Shown: positions 8,796 to 17,183 of the stretch, in pieces
Position numbering within the stretch: the stretch's first letter is position 1
Layout: every line of letters begins with the position of its first letter
From: Paenibacillus sp. SZ31
GTDB lineage: Bacteria > Bacillota > Bacilli > Paenibacillales > Paenibacillaceae
Assembly: GCF_012912005.1 (NCBI RefSeq)
Contig: NZ_JABBEA010000011.1
Span: forward strand, 124,001-188,000
Direction of reading: 5' to 3'
Length of the DNA stretch: 64,000 nucleotides
Made by a program: the position numbers and the translations under genes
The notes under the pieces: model-generated
The model's database searches: none
Seen by the model: the letters and a program-made list of their open reading frames with translations, nothing else
Told to the model about the DNA's origin: nothing

Positions 8796-9800
8796 ATGCC
8801 CTATACTGCGAGTGAACAACGATATGATGAGATGAAATATGTACGTTCCGGTAAATCTGGAATCAGACTGCCGCAAATTGCGCTGGGTTTATGGCAGAAC
8901 TTTGGTGGCAACCGTACTTTGGATATTCAGGAAGAGATGATTTTACGTGCCTTCGACCTCGGAATTAACCATTTCGATCTGGCGAATAACTATGGTCCAC
9001 CTCCAGGATCAGCGGAAGAGAACTTTGGTGTGATTTACAAGAAACATCTGCGTCCTTACCGGGATGAGCTGCTCATCTCGTCCAAGGCAGGCTACCATAT
9101 GTGGAGTGGGCCTTACGGCGAGTGGGGCTCCCGCAAAAACCTGATTGCCAGTCTGGATCAAAGTCTTGGTCGGATGGGGCTGGACTATGTGGACATTTTC
9201 TATCATCACCGTCCAGATCCGGACACACCATTGGAAGAAACGATGACGGCGCTGGATCATATCGTGCGCCAAGGTAAAGCACTGTATGTGGGCTTGTCCA
9301 ATTATAATGCAGAACAGACACAAGAAGCGGTAACCATTCTCCGTCGTCTGGGTACGCCATGTCTGGTTCATCAGCCAAACTACTCAATGCTGAATCGCTG
9401 GATTGAAGACGGTTTGCAGGACGTACTGGATGAGCAGGGCGTCGGTTCCATAGCGTTCTGTCCACTCGGCCGCGGTCAGTTGACCAATAAATATGTCGAC
9501 AAGATCAAGGAAGAACGCGCCAATCCAACAGGCAATTTGAAAAAAGAAGCTTACACGGACGAACGGATTGCCAAGTTCGATGCACTTCAGGCAGTTGCCG
9601 AGCGAAGAGGACAGACGATCTCTCAACTGGCTCTGAACTGGATCTTGCGTGGTAACCGTGTAACCTCCGCACTGATTGGTGCAAGCCGGGTATCCCAGAT
9701 CGAAGAAAACGTAGCTGCGTTGCAGGCACCGGATCTGACAACGGAAGAACTCAATGAAATTGAGAGCATTTTGGACGGCATGGGTAATTATCCTTGGTAA
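8796..9800 (+). CDS. Aldo/keto reductase (YghZ / L-glyceraldehyde 3-phosphate reductase type)
   Basis: This is a 334-residue NADPH-dependent oxidoreductase with a TIM-barrel fold. ATG 8796 is preferred over GTG 8784, which overlaps the ribosome binding site. Family marks are GLGxW-type GLWQNFGG, FDLANNYGPPPGSAEENFG (catalytic Asp and Tyr), the SSKAGYHMWSGPYGEWGSRK loop with the catalytic lysine that typifies the YghZ branch, YVDIFYHHRPDP with the catalytic histidine, and the C-terminal NRVTSALIGASRVSQIEEN cofactor phosphate loop. YghZ reduces L-glyceraldehyde 3-phosphate and other aldehydes. The divergent AraC gene suggests induction by a carbohydrate or aldehyde. Confidence 0.9.
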   Translation: MPYTASEQRYDEMKYVRSGKSGIRLPQIALGLWQNFGGNRTLDIQEEMILRAFDLGINHFDLANNYGPPPGSAEENFGVIYKKHLRPYRDELLISSKAGYHMWSGPYGEWGSRKNLIASLDQSLGRMGLDYVDIFYHHRPDPDTPLEETMTALDHIVRQGKALYVGLSNYNAEQTQEAVTILRRLGTPCLVHQPNYSMLNRWIEDGLQDVLDEQGVGSIAFCPLGRGQLTNKYVDKIKEERANPTGNLKKEAYTDERIAKFDALQAVAERRGQTISQLALNWILRGNRVTSALIGASRVSQIEENVAALQAPDLTTEELNEIESILDGMGNYPW

Positions 9801-9857
9801 CTGGAAAATTATAGTTAGGTTAAAATTTTCATGAAATAAGGTTCAAATAAATAAAAT

Positions 9858-9894
9858 GGTGCCTCCCAGATGTCCGGGTTGGTGCCGTTTTTTT
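9858..9894 (+). terminator. Probable terminator after aldo/keto reductase
   Basis: GGTGCC (9858-9863) can pair with a second GGTGCC (9881-9886) through two central G-U pairs, with an inner CCC/GGG helix, followed by a run of seven T. Confidence 0.55.
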
Positions 9895-9969
9895 ATATGT
9901 CATTTTCTTTATAGGAAAAGATCTATTATAATAGTTAACATTAATTGACCTATGTTTATTTTTTTCAGA

Positions 9970-10014
9970 ATGAACCTAGTTCATAGCACCTGGTCCTAGG
10001 ATTTAGGGTATAAT
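9970..10014 (+). promoter_or_regulatory. Promoter and putative operator of acyl-CoA synthetase
   Basis: A consensus TATAAT -10 lies at 10009-10014, 42 bp before the start codon. No good -35 is visible. Upstream, ATGAAC (9970-9975) and GTTCAT (9979-9984) form a dyad around CTA, placed where a regulator could act. The arms are reminiscent of, but do not match, the FadR-type TGAATGA palindrome. Confidence 0.45.
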
Positions 10015-10056
10015 ATATAGAAGCTTTACATTTGAACTATGAAGGAGAGGCTCCAT

Positions 10057-11649
10057 TTGAACTTTGAACAGTGGATTTCGCCTGAAAGCTATAACCTGAC
10101 ATCCGAGATGGAGAATCATCCATCAGACCGGATTGCACTTAGATGGCTCAGCGATCATCGAGAATTGGAAGAGATCACATATGGTGATCTATTTAAGCAG
10201 GCGAATCGTCTTGCTGGAGGTTTACGTGAACTTGGACTAGAGAAGGGTGATCGGGTGTTGGTCATGGTACCACGCCGTATAATTGCCTATGTTATTTACA
10301 TTGCTTGTCTGAAACTGGGGATTGCCGTGATTCCTTCTTCCGAGATGTTACGGGCAAAAGATCTGGAATACCGTCTGCGTCACTCTGAGGCGCGGGCTGT
10401 TATTGTATGGTCCGAGACGACCTCGGAAGTGGAAAAGATGGACGCCGATCTGCCATCACTGGCACATCGCATCGTAGCATCACCGAATGGTGAAGTTGGC
10501 GTACCTGCTGAAGGTTGGGTTAATGTGCATGAGTTAATGCAAAATCAACCTGACGAGATGGCTGCGGTGGAAACTCACCGTGATGATACGGCTATTCTTG
10601 CTTACACTTCAGGCACAACTGGTAATCCCAAAGGCGTTGTACATAGCCACGGTTGGGGATATGCCCACCTGCGGATCGCTTCTACATTATGGTTGGATAT
10701 TCAGCCATCAGATACGGTATGGGCAACGGCTGCACCTGGTTGGCAAAAATGGATCTGGAGCCCGTTCCTGTCGGTACTCGGAAGAGGCGCGACTGGACTG
10801 GTCTACAATGGATCATTCCAGCCCAAGCGTTATCTGGAACTGATGCAGGAACATCAAATTAATGTGCTTTGCTGTACACCAACGGAATATCGATTGATGG
10901 CCAAAGCGGATGATCTTGGACATTATGACCTGTCTCATCTGCGCAGTGCTGTTTCAGCGGGTGAACCGCTCAACCAGGAAGTTATTGAAATCTTCCAGCG
11001 TCACTTCGACCTGACTATTAGGGACGGATATGGACAGACGGAGAGTACATTGTTAATCGGCAGTCTCAAAGACGCGCCGGTACGTATTGGCTCCATGGGT
11101 CAGTCGATCACACCTGGATTGATTGAAATTATTGACGAAGACGGACAGCCTGTTCCTGCCGGTGAAGTAGGAGATATCGCGGTGCACAAAGAGATGCCGG
11201 CTTTGTTCCGGTCCTATTATCAGGATGAGGGACGGAAGGAATCGAGTCAGCGTGGTGATTATTTTGTAACAGGAGACCGTGCACGCCAAGATGAAGAAGG
11301 CTACTTCTGGTTTGAAGGACGCAGTGATGACATCATCATCAGTTCGGGCTACACGATTGGACCATTCGAAGTGGAAGAAGCACTCATGAAACACGCTAGC
11401 GTGAAGGAATGCGCCGTGGTTGCGAGTCCGGATGAGATCCGCGGCAATATTGTCAAAGCATTTGTCGTATTGAGAGACGATTCACTGGCTTCACCGGAAT
11501 TAATGCGTGAATTGCAACACCACGTCAAAGAAATCACAGCACCTTATAAATATCCACGCAAGATCGAATTCGTTACTGATCTACCGAAGACCAACTCCGG
11601 TAAAATCCGCCGGATTGAGTTACGTGAACAAGAAAAACGTAATGGTTAA
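10057..11649 (+). CDS. Acyl-CoA synthetase, AMP-forming (ACSM / MbcS-like)
   Basis: This is a 530-residue acyl-adenylate-forming ligase that activates a carboxylic acid with ATP and CoA. TTG 10057 lies 6 bp after GAAGGAGAGG, which overlaps the alternative ATG 10039. Core motifs run in order: AMP-binding A3 loop YTSGTTGNPKGVVHSHG (about residues 187-203), A5 DGYGQTES, A7 TGDRARQDEEGYFWFEGR, A8 hinge SDDIIISSGYTIGPFEVEEAL, and A10 lysine PKTNSGKIRR. The architecture fits medium- or branched-chain acyl-CoA synthetases rather than acetate-specific Acs, which is longer. The aminopeptidase gene starts 36 bp downstream with no terminator between them. Confidence 0.85.
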   Translation: MNFEQWISPESYNLTSEMENHPSDRIALRWLSDHRELEEITYGDLFKQANRLAGGLRELGLEKGDRVLVMVPRRIIAYVIYIACLKLGIAVIPSSEMLRAKDLEYRLRHSEARAVIVWSETTSEVEKMDADLPSLAHRIVASPNGEVGVPAEGWVNVHELMQNQPDEMAAVETHRDDTAILAYTSGTTGNPKGVVHSHGWGYAHLRIASTLWLDIQPSDTVWATAAPGWQKWIWSPFLSVLGRGATGLVYNGSFQPKRYLELMQEHQINVLCCTPTEYRLMAKADDLGHYDLSHLRSAVSAGEPLNQEVIEIFQRHFDLTIRDGYGQTESTLLIGSLKDAPVRIGSMGQSITPGLIEIIDEDGQPVPAGEVGDIAVHKEMPALFRSYYQDEGRKESSQRGDYFVTGDRARQDEEGYFWFEGRSDDIIISSGYTIGPFEVEEALMKHASVKECAVVASPDEIRGNIVKAFVVLRDDSLASPELMRELQHHVKEITAPYKYPRKIEFVTDLPKTNSGKIRRIELREQEKRNG

Positions 11650-11685
11650 AGGCCATTAATATATGAAACAGGAGTGAACACAACC

Positions 11686-12930
11686 ATGAGTCAATTTGAA
11701 CAAACCTTTGAAAAGTCATTGGAACAATACGCAGAACTGGTTGTCAAAGTCGGAGTGAATATTCAAAAAGGGCAGGATCTGCTCGTCACTGCACCCATCG
11801 AAACGCTAGAATTCACGCGTCTGATTGTGCAAAAAGCCTATGCGGCTGGTGCGAACTATGTACAAGTGGACTTCGATGACGACAACATTACCCGCAGTCG
11901 TTTTGAACATGGCTCCAATGACAGCTTTGACTATTATCCAGCATGGAAAGCGGATATGATGGAAAAGTTTGCGGAAGCAGGCGGCGCTACCCTGACGATC
12001 AAAGTTCCAGATCCTGAACTATATAACGGAATTGACTCCGATAGCGTTTCCCGTGCTACCAAGGCAGCTGCACACGCACGTCGCGGATATGCCAAATACA
12101 CACGCAATCATGAAATTAGCTGGTGTCTGATCAAGGCCCCGACCAAGGCTTGGGCGAACAAAGTATTTGCCGACATCCCGGAAGAAGACCGAATCAACGT
12201 GATGTGGGAAACGATCTTCAAAATGAATCGTGTAGATGGCGGAGATGCCGTACAAAATTGGAGAGAGCATCTGGATACCTTGAATAACATGAGTGATCTC
12301 CTGAACAAGAAGAACTATAAGAGCCTGCATTACCGTGCGCCAGGTACAGACCTGAAAATTGAATTGGTCCATGACCATATCTGGGGCGGCGGTGGCAGCG
12401 AAAATAAACAAGGTGTATACACGGTCGCTAATATGCCGACTGAAGAAGTATTCACCATGCCCAAGCGCAGCGGAGTGAATGGGTATGTTAGCAGCACCAT
12501 GCCTTTGAACCTGAACGGGCAACTGGTAGATCAGATGAGAATCACATTCAAGGATGGACAGGTTGTAGCCTTTACGGCAGCCTCTGGCGAAGAGCATCTG
12601 AAGAATCTGTTTGCTACTGATGAAGGAGCTCGTTATCTGGGTGAAGTGGCACTCGTACCGCATGACTCCCCGATTTCCAACCTGAATCGCATTTTCTACA
12701 ATACGGGTATTGACGAAAATGCATCCTGCCATTTGGCCGTGGGAAGTGCGTATCCTTTCAATATGAAAGATGGCACAACCATGTCCAACGAAGAGTTGCT
12801 GAAGCATGAGTGCAATGTGAGTTTGACCCACGTCGATTTCATGATCGGTTCCGCAGAGCTGGATATCGACGGTGAGTTACAAGACGGTACAATCGAGCCG
12901 GTATTCCGTAAAGGCAACTGGGCATTTTAA
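11686..12930 (+). CDS. M29 family aminopeptidase (AmpS / PepS / aminopeptidase T type)
   Basis: This is a 414-residue cytosolic metallo-aminopeptidase that releases N-terminal residues from peptides. ATG 11686 follows AGGAGTG by 9 bp; GTG 11674 overlaps that site. Family metal ligands are recognisable: glutamates in MPTEEVFTMP and ASGEEHLKN, the histidine in ENASCHLAVGSAYP, and the H-x-D of LTHVDFMIGS. The N-terminal half carries the usual GQDLLVTAPIETLEFTRLI helix. It probably shares the transcript of the acyl-CoA synthetase. A dispersed repeat begins 12 bp after its stop. Confidence 0.9.
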   Translation: MSQFEQTFEKSLEQYAELVVKVGVNIQKGQDLLVTAPIETLEFTRLIVQKAYAAGANYVQVDFDDDNITRSRFEHGSNDSFDYYPAWKADMMEKFAEAGGATLTIKVPDPELYNGIDSDSVSRATKAAAHARRGYAKYTRNHEISWCLIKAPTKAWANKVFADIPEEDRINVMWETIFKMNRVDGGDAVQNWREHLDTLNNMSDLLNKKNYKSLHYRAPGTDLKIELVHDHIWGGGGSENKQGVYTVANMPTEEVFTMPKRSGVNGYVSSTMPLNLNGQLVDQMRITFKDGQVVAFTAASGEEHLKNLFATDEGARYLGEVALVPHDSPISNLNRIFYNTGIDENASCHLAVGSAYPFNMKDGTTMSNEELLKHECNVSLTHVDFMIGSAELDIDGELQDGTIEPVFRKGNWAF

Positions 12931-12942
12931 TTTCTAATCTGG

Positions 12943-13136
12943 CTATATAACTTGAACTAAAGGTTATTTACACTGACACTACGATGACAGAATAACCTTC
13001 CAATCGCTGTTATCCCCAGATTTTTTTGGATTCCCTTTTTCGAAGGGGAAAATCCGGCGATAAAGGCGAACGCTTCGCTTTTTCAGGTTTTTTCTGTCCT
13101 CTCCGTTATCGTGTAAATGATTAGTTTCTTATATAG
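12943..13136. repeat. Dispersed MITE-like repeat, copy A
   Basis: This 194-bp element is bounded by CTATATAA at the left and TTATATAG at the right. The ends form imperfect terminal inverted repeats with the order CTATATAA, GAACTAA, ATTTACAC. Read on the plus strand it aligns over its whole length with the reverse complement of 48530-48761. Best-conserved blocks are GATGACAGAA, AACCTT, and ATCGCTGTTATCCCCAGATT; the last is identical in both copies. Internal hairpins include GGATT/AATCC with CCCTT/AAGGG (13028-13055) and GCGAA/TTCGC followed by five T (13067-13083), which could terminate transcription. I see no ORF and no clear target-site duplication. Confidence 0.85.
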
Positions 13137-13157
13137 TAGCAGTAATAGTATTTAACG

Positions 13158-13189
13158 AAAAAGTGACTTCAAGTTGAAGTCACTTTTTT
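13158..13189. terminator. Bidirectional terminator
   Basis: AAAAAGTGACTTCAA (13158-13172) pairs with TTGAAGTCACTTTTT with a 1-nt centre, so T-runs lie on both strands. It lies between the aminopeptidase (plus) and the GyrI-like gene (minus). Confidence 0.8.
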
Positions 13190-13208
13190 CGTTTCTTAAT
13201 AACATGGT

Positions 13209-13667
13209 TTACACAGGTTTCACAGGCACACATATCTCGCACCAATGTTGATTGAGCAGTTCCCATCGGTACCTTTCCAAAACCGGCTTGTTATCCATCC
13301 TGTAACCACTAGTTTGCAAATGAGGAATGATCACATTCCATGCCTGTTGAATATCTTCTGCCGTGTGTCTCACCTTACAGATGAGATAATCTCCGCCTGA
13401 TAGCTCGCCAAACTCAATAGAATCATCTTCCAGACGTTCAGATTCAGTAGCAACTATACAGGCATCATATCTGCATTTCTGGGTTGGTGTAGTAGCTGGA
13501 TCATCTTGGGGAATACCCAGTAATGTTGCTGATTCGTTAAGCAATTGCTTTTTGTCTGCCCATTGTTTCAGCGTATTCATCGCTTGGGCATTGGCTGAAC
13601 CGTAGGGACCAATTTGTCGAACATAAGCGAGCTGGTATGACGGGAGGTTTTCGATATACATTTCCAT
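13209..13667 (-). CDS. GyrI-like / SbmC small-molecule-binding domain protein
   Basis: This is a 152-residue soluble protein. I chose ATG 13667 because AGAGAGG sits 9 bp upstream and abuts the alternative ATG at 13676. The domain is recognised by YVRQIGPYG near residue 17, the LLGIPQDDPATTP segment, and the late GGDYLICKVRHTAEDIQQAW stretch typical of AraC-effector-binding (GyrI-like) domains. Standalone members bind hydrophobic or cationic small molecules or inhibit gyrase, as SbmC does. No DNA-binding domain is fused here, so a regulatory role would need a partner. It is monocistronic. Confidence 0.8.
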   Translation of the reverse strand: MEMYIENLPSYQLAYVRQIGPYGSANAQAMNTLKQWADKKQLLNESATLLGIPQDDPATTPTQKCRYDACIVATESERLEDDSIEFGELSGGDYLICKVRHTAEDIQQAWNVIIPHLQTSGYRMDNKPVLERYRWELLNQHWCEICVPVKPV

Positions 13668-13832
13668 GAAGATCATCCTCTCTGTACGATTTCTCTTACA
13701 TGTTGGATGCTATCATGGTATAAAAAAAATTGCATAGGTAATATTGATTCCCTACGATGAAACTCATAGAATAGGAATAATATGTTGGAAGTCTGTTCCA
13801 ATAGAGCAAAACGAGAGGGGGAGGCGTTAGAC

Positions 13833-14993
13833 ATGGATATTACTTATGCCTTCACGGATGAACGTTTCAGGCAAGTTGTGTTAGATCGTTTTTGTGATCA
13901 GCGGGATTTCATTCAGGAGAGTGACGTTCGTGAGGTTGAGATATTACAACTTTCCAATCACAATATTAGCAATCTTGACGGAATCGAATATTTCAGGGAT
14001 CTTCAAGAGTTGGATTGTACCTATAATCAATTGACAAGTCTGGGTCTAGCTAAGAACGACAAGCTGACTACGTTACGTTGTAGAGAGAATCAACTTCTTA
14101 CACTGGACCTCGGTCCCAATACGGAATTGCAGGTGCTTGACTGCAGTTTTAATCGACTTCGCAAATTGGATCTTTCTCATAATTCCAAACTTCTAACGGT
14201 GGAGTGTCATTGGAACATGTTGTCGGAGCTGGCATCGGAGTCCCTTGAGCAGTTAGAGGAACTTAGTTGCAGTTATAACGCTCTTTTCTCACTTGAACTT
14301 GAACACAATAAGCAACTGCGGCGACTTGATTGCGCCAACAATTACATGTTGGAACTTGATGTAACCCGTTGTCCAAACTTGATTGAAATTCGTTGCCACC
14401 ACAACCATATCAAACAGTTGGATCTTCGTTCGAATTTGGTTTTGGAGAGTGTTCGGTGTTTTAACAATCATATTAGCGAGCTGGATATTCGCCATAACGT
14501 GCAACTGAAAGAGCTGTACTGTTCCGAGAACAAGTTGGCGGAGTTGGATTATAGTCTTAATCCCAAGCTGGAAAGATTGCAGTATGCCGACAATCTAATG
14601 TTTGAATCCAATCATGAGGTTCCGGGTATGGGAGTTTTTCAGTATGATGGCTCGATGTCCAACTATCAGATGCGCTTGCTGGTTCAGGGCAATGAGCTTG
14701 TAGTCACTGCACAGGTTTCAACCAAGACAGAGATGGAAGCTTTGACACCATACATGGAGGCGACGTGGAAACGGTGGGACATGCTTGGTGAGCAAGCGCT
14801 TAGAACCATTGCCGAGGCCCATCCGGACGAGGATATCAACGAACTGGTTTTGGCTGATGCAGAATTTCAGGAAGATCAATATTTCCGATTGGGTTATGAT
14901 GCGGGGGATACACCGGCAGGCCGACTGTACATATATGCGGAGTTCGACGATGAATTTCAAATGTTGGATACGTTGATCTATGAAACGTATTAA
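13833..14993 (+). CDS. Leucine-rich repeat protein with cysteine ladder
   Basis: This is a 386-residue protein without a signal peptide, so presumably cytosolic. ATG 13833 follows a GGGGGAGG site; the frame extends upstream to 13782 without a better start. From about residue 55 to 265 there are nine and a half strict 21-residue LRRs of the form LxxLxCxxNxLxxLDLxxNxx. Every repeat keeps a cysteine at the same position (LDC, LRC, LDC, VEC, LSC, LDC, IRC, VRC, LYC), predicting nine stacked thiols. The last 100 residues form a separate alpha/beta domain (LYIYAEFDDEF) that I do not recognise. Function is unknown; protein binding is likely. Confidence 0.8.
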   Translation: MDITYAFTDERFRQVVLDRFCDQRDFIQESDVREVEILQLSNHNISNLDGIEYFRDLQELDCTYNQLTSLGLAKNDKLTTLRCRENQLLTLDLGPNTELQVLDCSFNRLRKLDLSHNSKLLTVECHWNMLSELASESLEQLEELSCSYNALFSLELEHNKQLRRLDCANNYMLELDVTRCPNLIEIRCHHNHIKQLDLRSNLVLESVRCFNNHISELDIRHNVQLKELYCSENKLAELDYSLNPKLERLQYADNLMFESNHEVPGMGVFQYDGSMSNYQMRLLVQGNELVVTAQVSTKTEMEALTPYMEATWKRWDMLGEQALRTIAEAHPDEDINELVLADAEFQEDQYFRLGYDAGDTPAGRLYIYAEFDDEFQMLDTLIYETY

Positions 14994-15016
14994 AGCCACG
15001 AGATCGTGGCTTTTTT
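14992..15016 (+). terminator. Terminator after LRR gene
   Basis: AAAGCCACGA (14992-15001) pairs with TCGTGGCTTT (15004-15013) and is followed by T. The arms overlap the stop codon. Confidence 0.75.
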
Positions 15017-15041
15017 GCTGTGTCATTTAACTACTTTGATG

Positions 15042-15674
15042 TTATTCAGCGTGCATTTTGTTGAAGCTAACATATTCGTTAATCGGTTTGCGGTAACCGC
15101 GTGGGCGCTGTTTGGCTTCCGACTTTTTGCCGATGGTGATCAGCATAACAGGTACATAATGGTCGGGAATATCCAAACTCCGTTGCAGTTCTTCCGAGTC
15201 AAAACCAATCATTGGACAGGTATCCCAACCACGATCCTGAGCGATCAACATCAATTGCATGGCAGACAGGCTGGCATTGCGAATCGCATCCTCACGTTGG
15301 AAGAATCTGCCGCGAGATTCATAAAACTCAGTGACACTTTGGGATTCCTGCTCGTATTGAAACGGAGTGAGTGCGCCCAGGTTCAGCAAGCCTTCGTTAA
15401 TGGTGCGGATATGATGATGCGCGTTGACATCGCCCAAAACCACGATGACCGCAGAAGCTGTTTTTACTTTATATTGCTGGGAAGCTTCATAGACTTTCTC
15501 AATCTGTTCTTCATCTTTAAGCACAAGATAGTGCGTGTGCTGCAGGTTGAAGGCAGAAGGTGCAAATTTGTTCAGGGCAAACATCTCTTGTAGTTCCGAA
15601 TCCGAAATTTCAATTCCTTCTTCAAAAATAACGGCCGATCTACGGTTTTTGACCAGATTCTCTAACTCACTCAT
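15042..15674 (-). CDS. Nitroreductase family protein, YodC-like
   Basis: This is a 210-residue FMN-dependent oxidoreductase with ATG 15674 behind a GCGAGGG site. It follows the nitroreductase pattern: NRRSAVIF near residue 10 (FMN phosphate arginine), KFAPSAFNLQHTHYLVL, ASAVIVVLGDVNAH, ASLSAMQLMLIAQDRGWDT, and VPVMLITIGKK. The segments match my memory of B. subtilis YodC, a quinone- and nitro-compound reductase in the YodB regulon. Upstream lies a sequence very like the YodB box. The likely role is detoxification of quinones and electrophiles. Confidence 0.87.
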   Translation of the reverse strand: MSELENLVKNRRSAVIFEEGIEISDSELQEMFALNKFAPSAFNLQHTHYLVLKDEEQIEKVYEASQQYKVKTASAVIVVLGDVNAHHHIRTINEGLLNLGALTPFQYEQESQSVTEFYESRGRFFQREDAIRNASLSAMQLMLIAQDRGWDTCPMIGFDSEELQRSLDIPDHYVPVMLITIGKKSEAKQRPRGYRKPINEYVSFNKMHAE

Positions 15675-15727
15675 GATAGTTTCCCTCGCTTATGTATGAT
15701 TTATAAACTGACTATAACACACTTAGT

Positions 15728-15742
15728 TACTTTATGTAAGTA
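15728..15742. promoter_or_regulatory. YodB-box-like operator upstream of the nitroreductase
   Basis: TACTTTATGTAAGTA agrees at 13 of 15 positions with the B. subtilis YodB box as I recall it (TACTATTTGTAAGTA). It lies 54-68 bp before the nitroreductase start, where an HxlR/DUF24 repressor would block the promoter. No yodB gene is in the window. Confidence 0.55.
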
Positions 15743-15804
15743 TTATTTTAGAATAAGACAAGGATTGCCTGCCATACGCTAAAATAAAACACTAGAGGTG
15801 ATTC

Positions 15805-16044
15805 ATGAGAACATTCATCACAAGGTATAAGGGAGGACATGACCCGCATGAATTTCGGGTATATGTGATCCAATCTTCGACGTTAAAACGTTTTGTGGTA
15901 ATGGAGATCATTCTGGGATCAATCGTTTACAATGTCGCACTGTATTTGTTCCATAATGCACTACTTGCTGGCGTAGGCTCTTGGGCTGGAACAGAAAGTC
16001 TGAAGAGATTGCCACTGGTTTTTAGAAGAATTGCGGGTACATGA
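15805..16044 (+). CDS. Small hypothetical membrane protein
   Basis: This 79-residue frame starts at ATG 15805 behind AGAGGTGA with 6-bp spacing, a good initiation signal. The N-terminus is polar and basic; residues about 33-58 (VMEIILGSIVYNVALYLFHNALL) could form one membrane segment; the C-terminus is basic (KRLPLVFRRIAGT). I do not recognise a family. Coding status rests on the ribosome binding site and the absence of another gene in the gap. Confidence 0.55.
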   Translation: MRTFITRYKGGHDPHEFRVYVIQSSTLKRFVVMEIILGSIVYNVALYLFHNALLAGVGSWAGTESLKRLPLVFRRIAGT

Positions 16045-16076
16045 TGAGATGTACAAAGAAAGATTGGAGCATAAGA

Positions 16077-16101
16077 GGGCCAGTTTCGGCCCCATCTTTT
16101 G
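16077..16101. terminator. Weak hairpin between convergent genes
   Basis: GGGCC (16077-16081) pairs with GGCCC (16088-16092) across a 6-nt loop and is followed by ATCTTTT. The 5-bp stem is a marginal terminator. Confidence 0.35.
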
Positions 16102-16173
16102 CTTCAGCTCTGCTTTAGTCACGCTTCTTAATCTGATCCGATATCTCTCTAAACTTTGGAGTCGGAACCTACC

Positions 16174-16947
16174 TTATTTGGCACGTTCCAAATACTGCTC
16201 CAGCGTAAGTTTCTGGTTAGTAATCTCACCAGCAATATATACACCTACATAACGTACATGCCATGGCTCATAAGAGTAGCCGGTTAATTTCTCCTGATCT
16301 TTTCCGTAACGGATGATGAATCCGTACTTGTGGGCATTGGCTTTCAGCCATTTGCCTTCTTTGGTGTTGCCGAAGCTTTGTTGTAGATCATAACCGGCTG
16401 AAGCGCTGGAGATATCCATGGCTAGGCCAGTCTGATGTTCGCTTTGTCCTGGACGAGCACTTGTCTTATTGGCAACAGCTTCACCTTTGATACTGGCATT
16501 ACGGTCAAAGATCGATTTTTGGGTCGCATAAGAGCGATAGCCGGACACCGCTTTGATATCAATGCCGTCTTTTTTGGCGGCAGCGAATAATTTTTCAATA
16601 GCGGTTGCAGCCACTTTACGCATCTGTTTCTTCGGACTGGAGCCTGAGAAGCTAAAAGGAATATTAGGGACGACTAAATCTTGAGGTGCATAAGTCGAAG
16701 GCAGATTTCTCTTTTTATTGACAAGCACGACAGTACTGGACACATTGGTCACCGTTGCTACATTTTTGATCGTTTTGATCGTACGACCAGGTGCATTATC
16801 ATGCAGAAATTGAGTGAAGCTGGAACTCGCAGCAGATGCGACAGGATTCAGGCTTGAAGTAATGGGAAGTGTAGTAAAAGCAGAACCTGCTACAACAGAA
16901 CCTATGAGAATTGTGGATATGATGGATTTACGAGTAAAAGATTTCAT
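16174..16947 (-). CDS. D-alanyl-D-alanine carboxypeptidase, VanY/M15 family
   Basis: This 257-residue secreted zinc peptidase trims the terminal D-Ala of peptidoglycan stem peptides. ATG 16947 follows GAGGAGG. A signal peptide covers about residues 1-40 (basic KSFTRK, a hydrophobic core, then VASAAS as a possible cleavage region). The catalytic domain occupies the C-terminal half: SGYRSYATQKSIFDR, ARPGQSEHQTGLAMDIS (zinc His and Asp), the YGFIIRYG core, and EPWHVRYVG (catalytic Glu and zinc His). The N-terminal 90 residues after the signal have no recognised domain. No van resistance genes are adjacent, so routine wall turnover is likely. Confidence 0.9.
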   Translation of the reverse strand: MKSFTRKSIISTILIGSVVAGSAFTTLPITSSLNPVASAASSSFTQFLHDNAPGRTIKTIKNVATVTNVSSTVVLVNKKRNLPSTYAPQDLVVPNIPFSFSGSSPKKQMRKVAATAIEKLFAAAKKDGIDIKAVSGYRSYATQKSIFDRNASIKGEAVANKTSARPGQSEHQTGLAMDISSASAGYDLQQSFGNTKEGKWLKANAHKYGFIIRYGKDQEKLTGYSYEPWHVRYVGVYIAGEITNQKLTLEQYLERAK

Positions 16948-17101
16948 GATGTGTGTTCCTCCTCGGATTATATGAATCTATATACCGAGTATACTAGAGG
17001 ATTATATCCATAGGTTCTCCAATTGTTTCCGAGTTGTAAACAAAGTTTGTTAGAGTCTTTTTTGCAACTCTGATAGAGGCATATAAGGAAAAGAACGTTA
17101 A

Positions 17102-17132
17102 AAAAGTCGTTGCATTAGATGCAACGACTTTT
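17102..17132. terminator. Terminator downstream of the YqkB-like gene
   Basis: AAAAGTCGTTGCAT (17102-17115) pairs perfectly with ATGCAACGACTTTT (17119-17132) around a TAG loop. On the minus strand it gives a terminal T-run after the Fe-S gene. Confidence 0.8.
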
Positions 17133-17183
17133 GATGATGTGAAGAGATAATGCTAGATTACTTCAAGTATGCTGGAGACTGTA

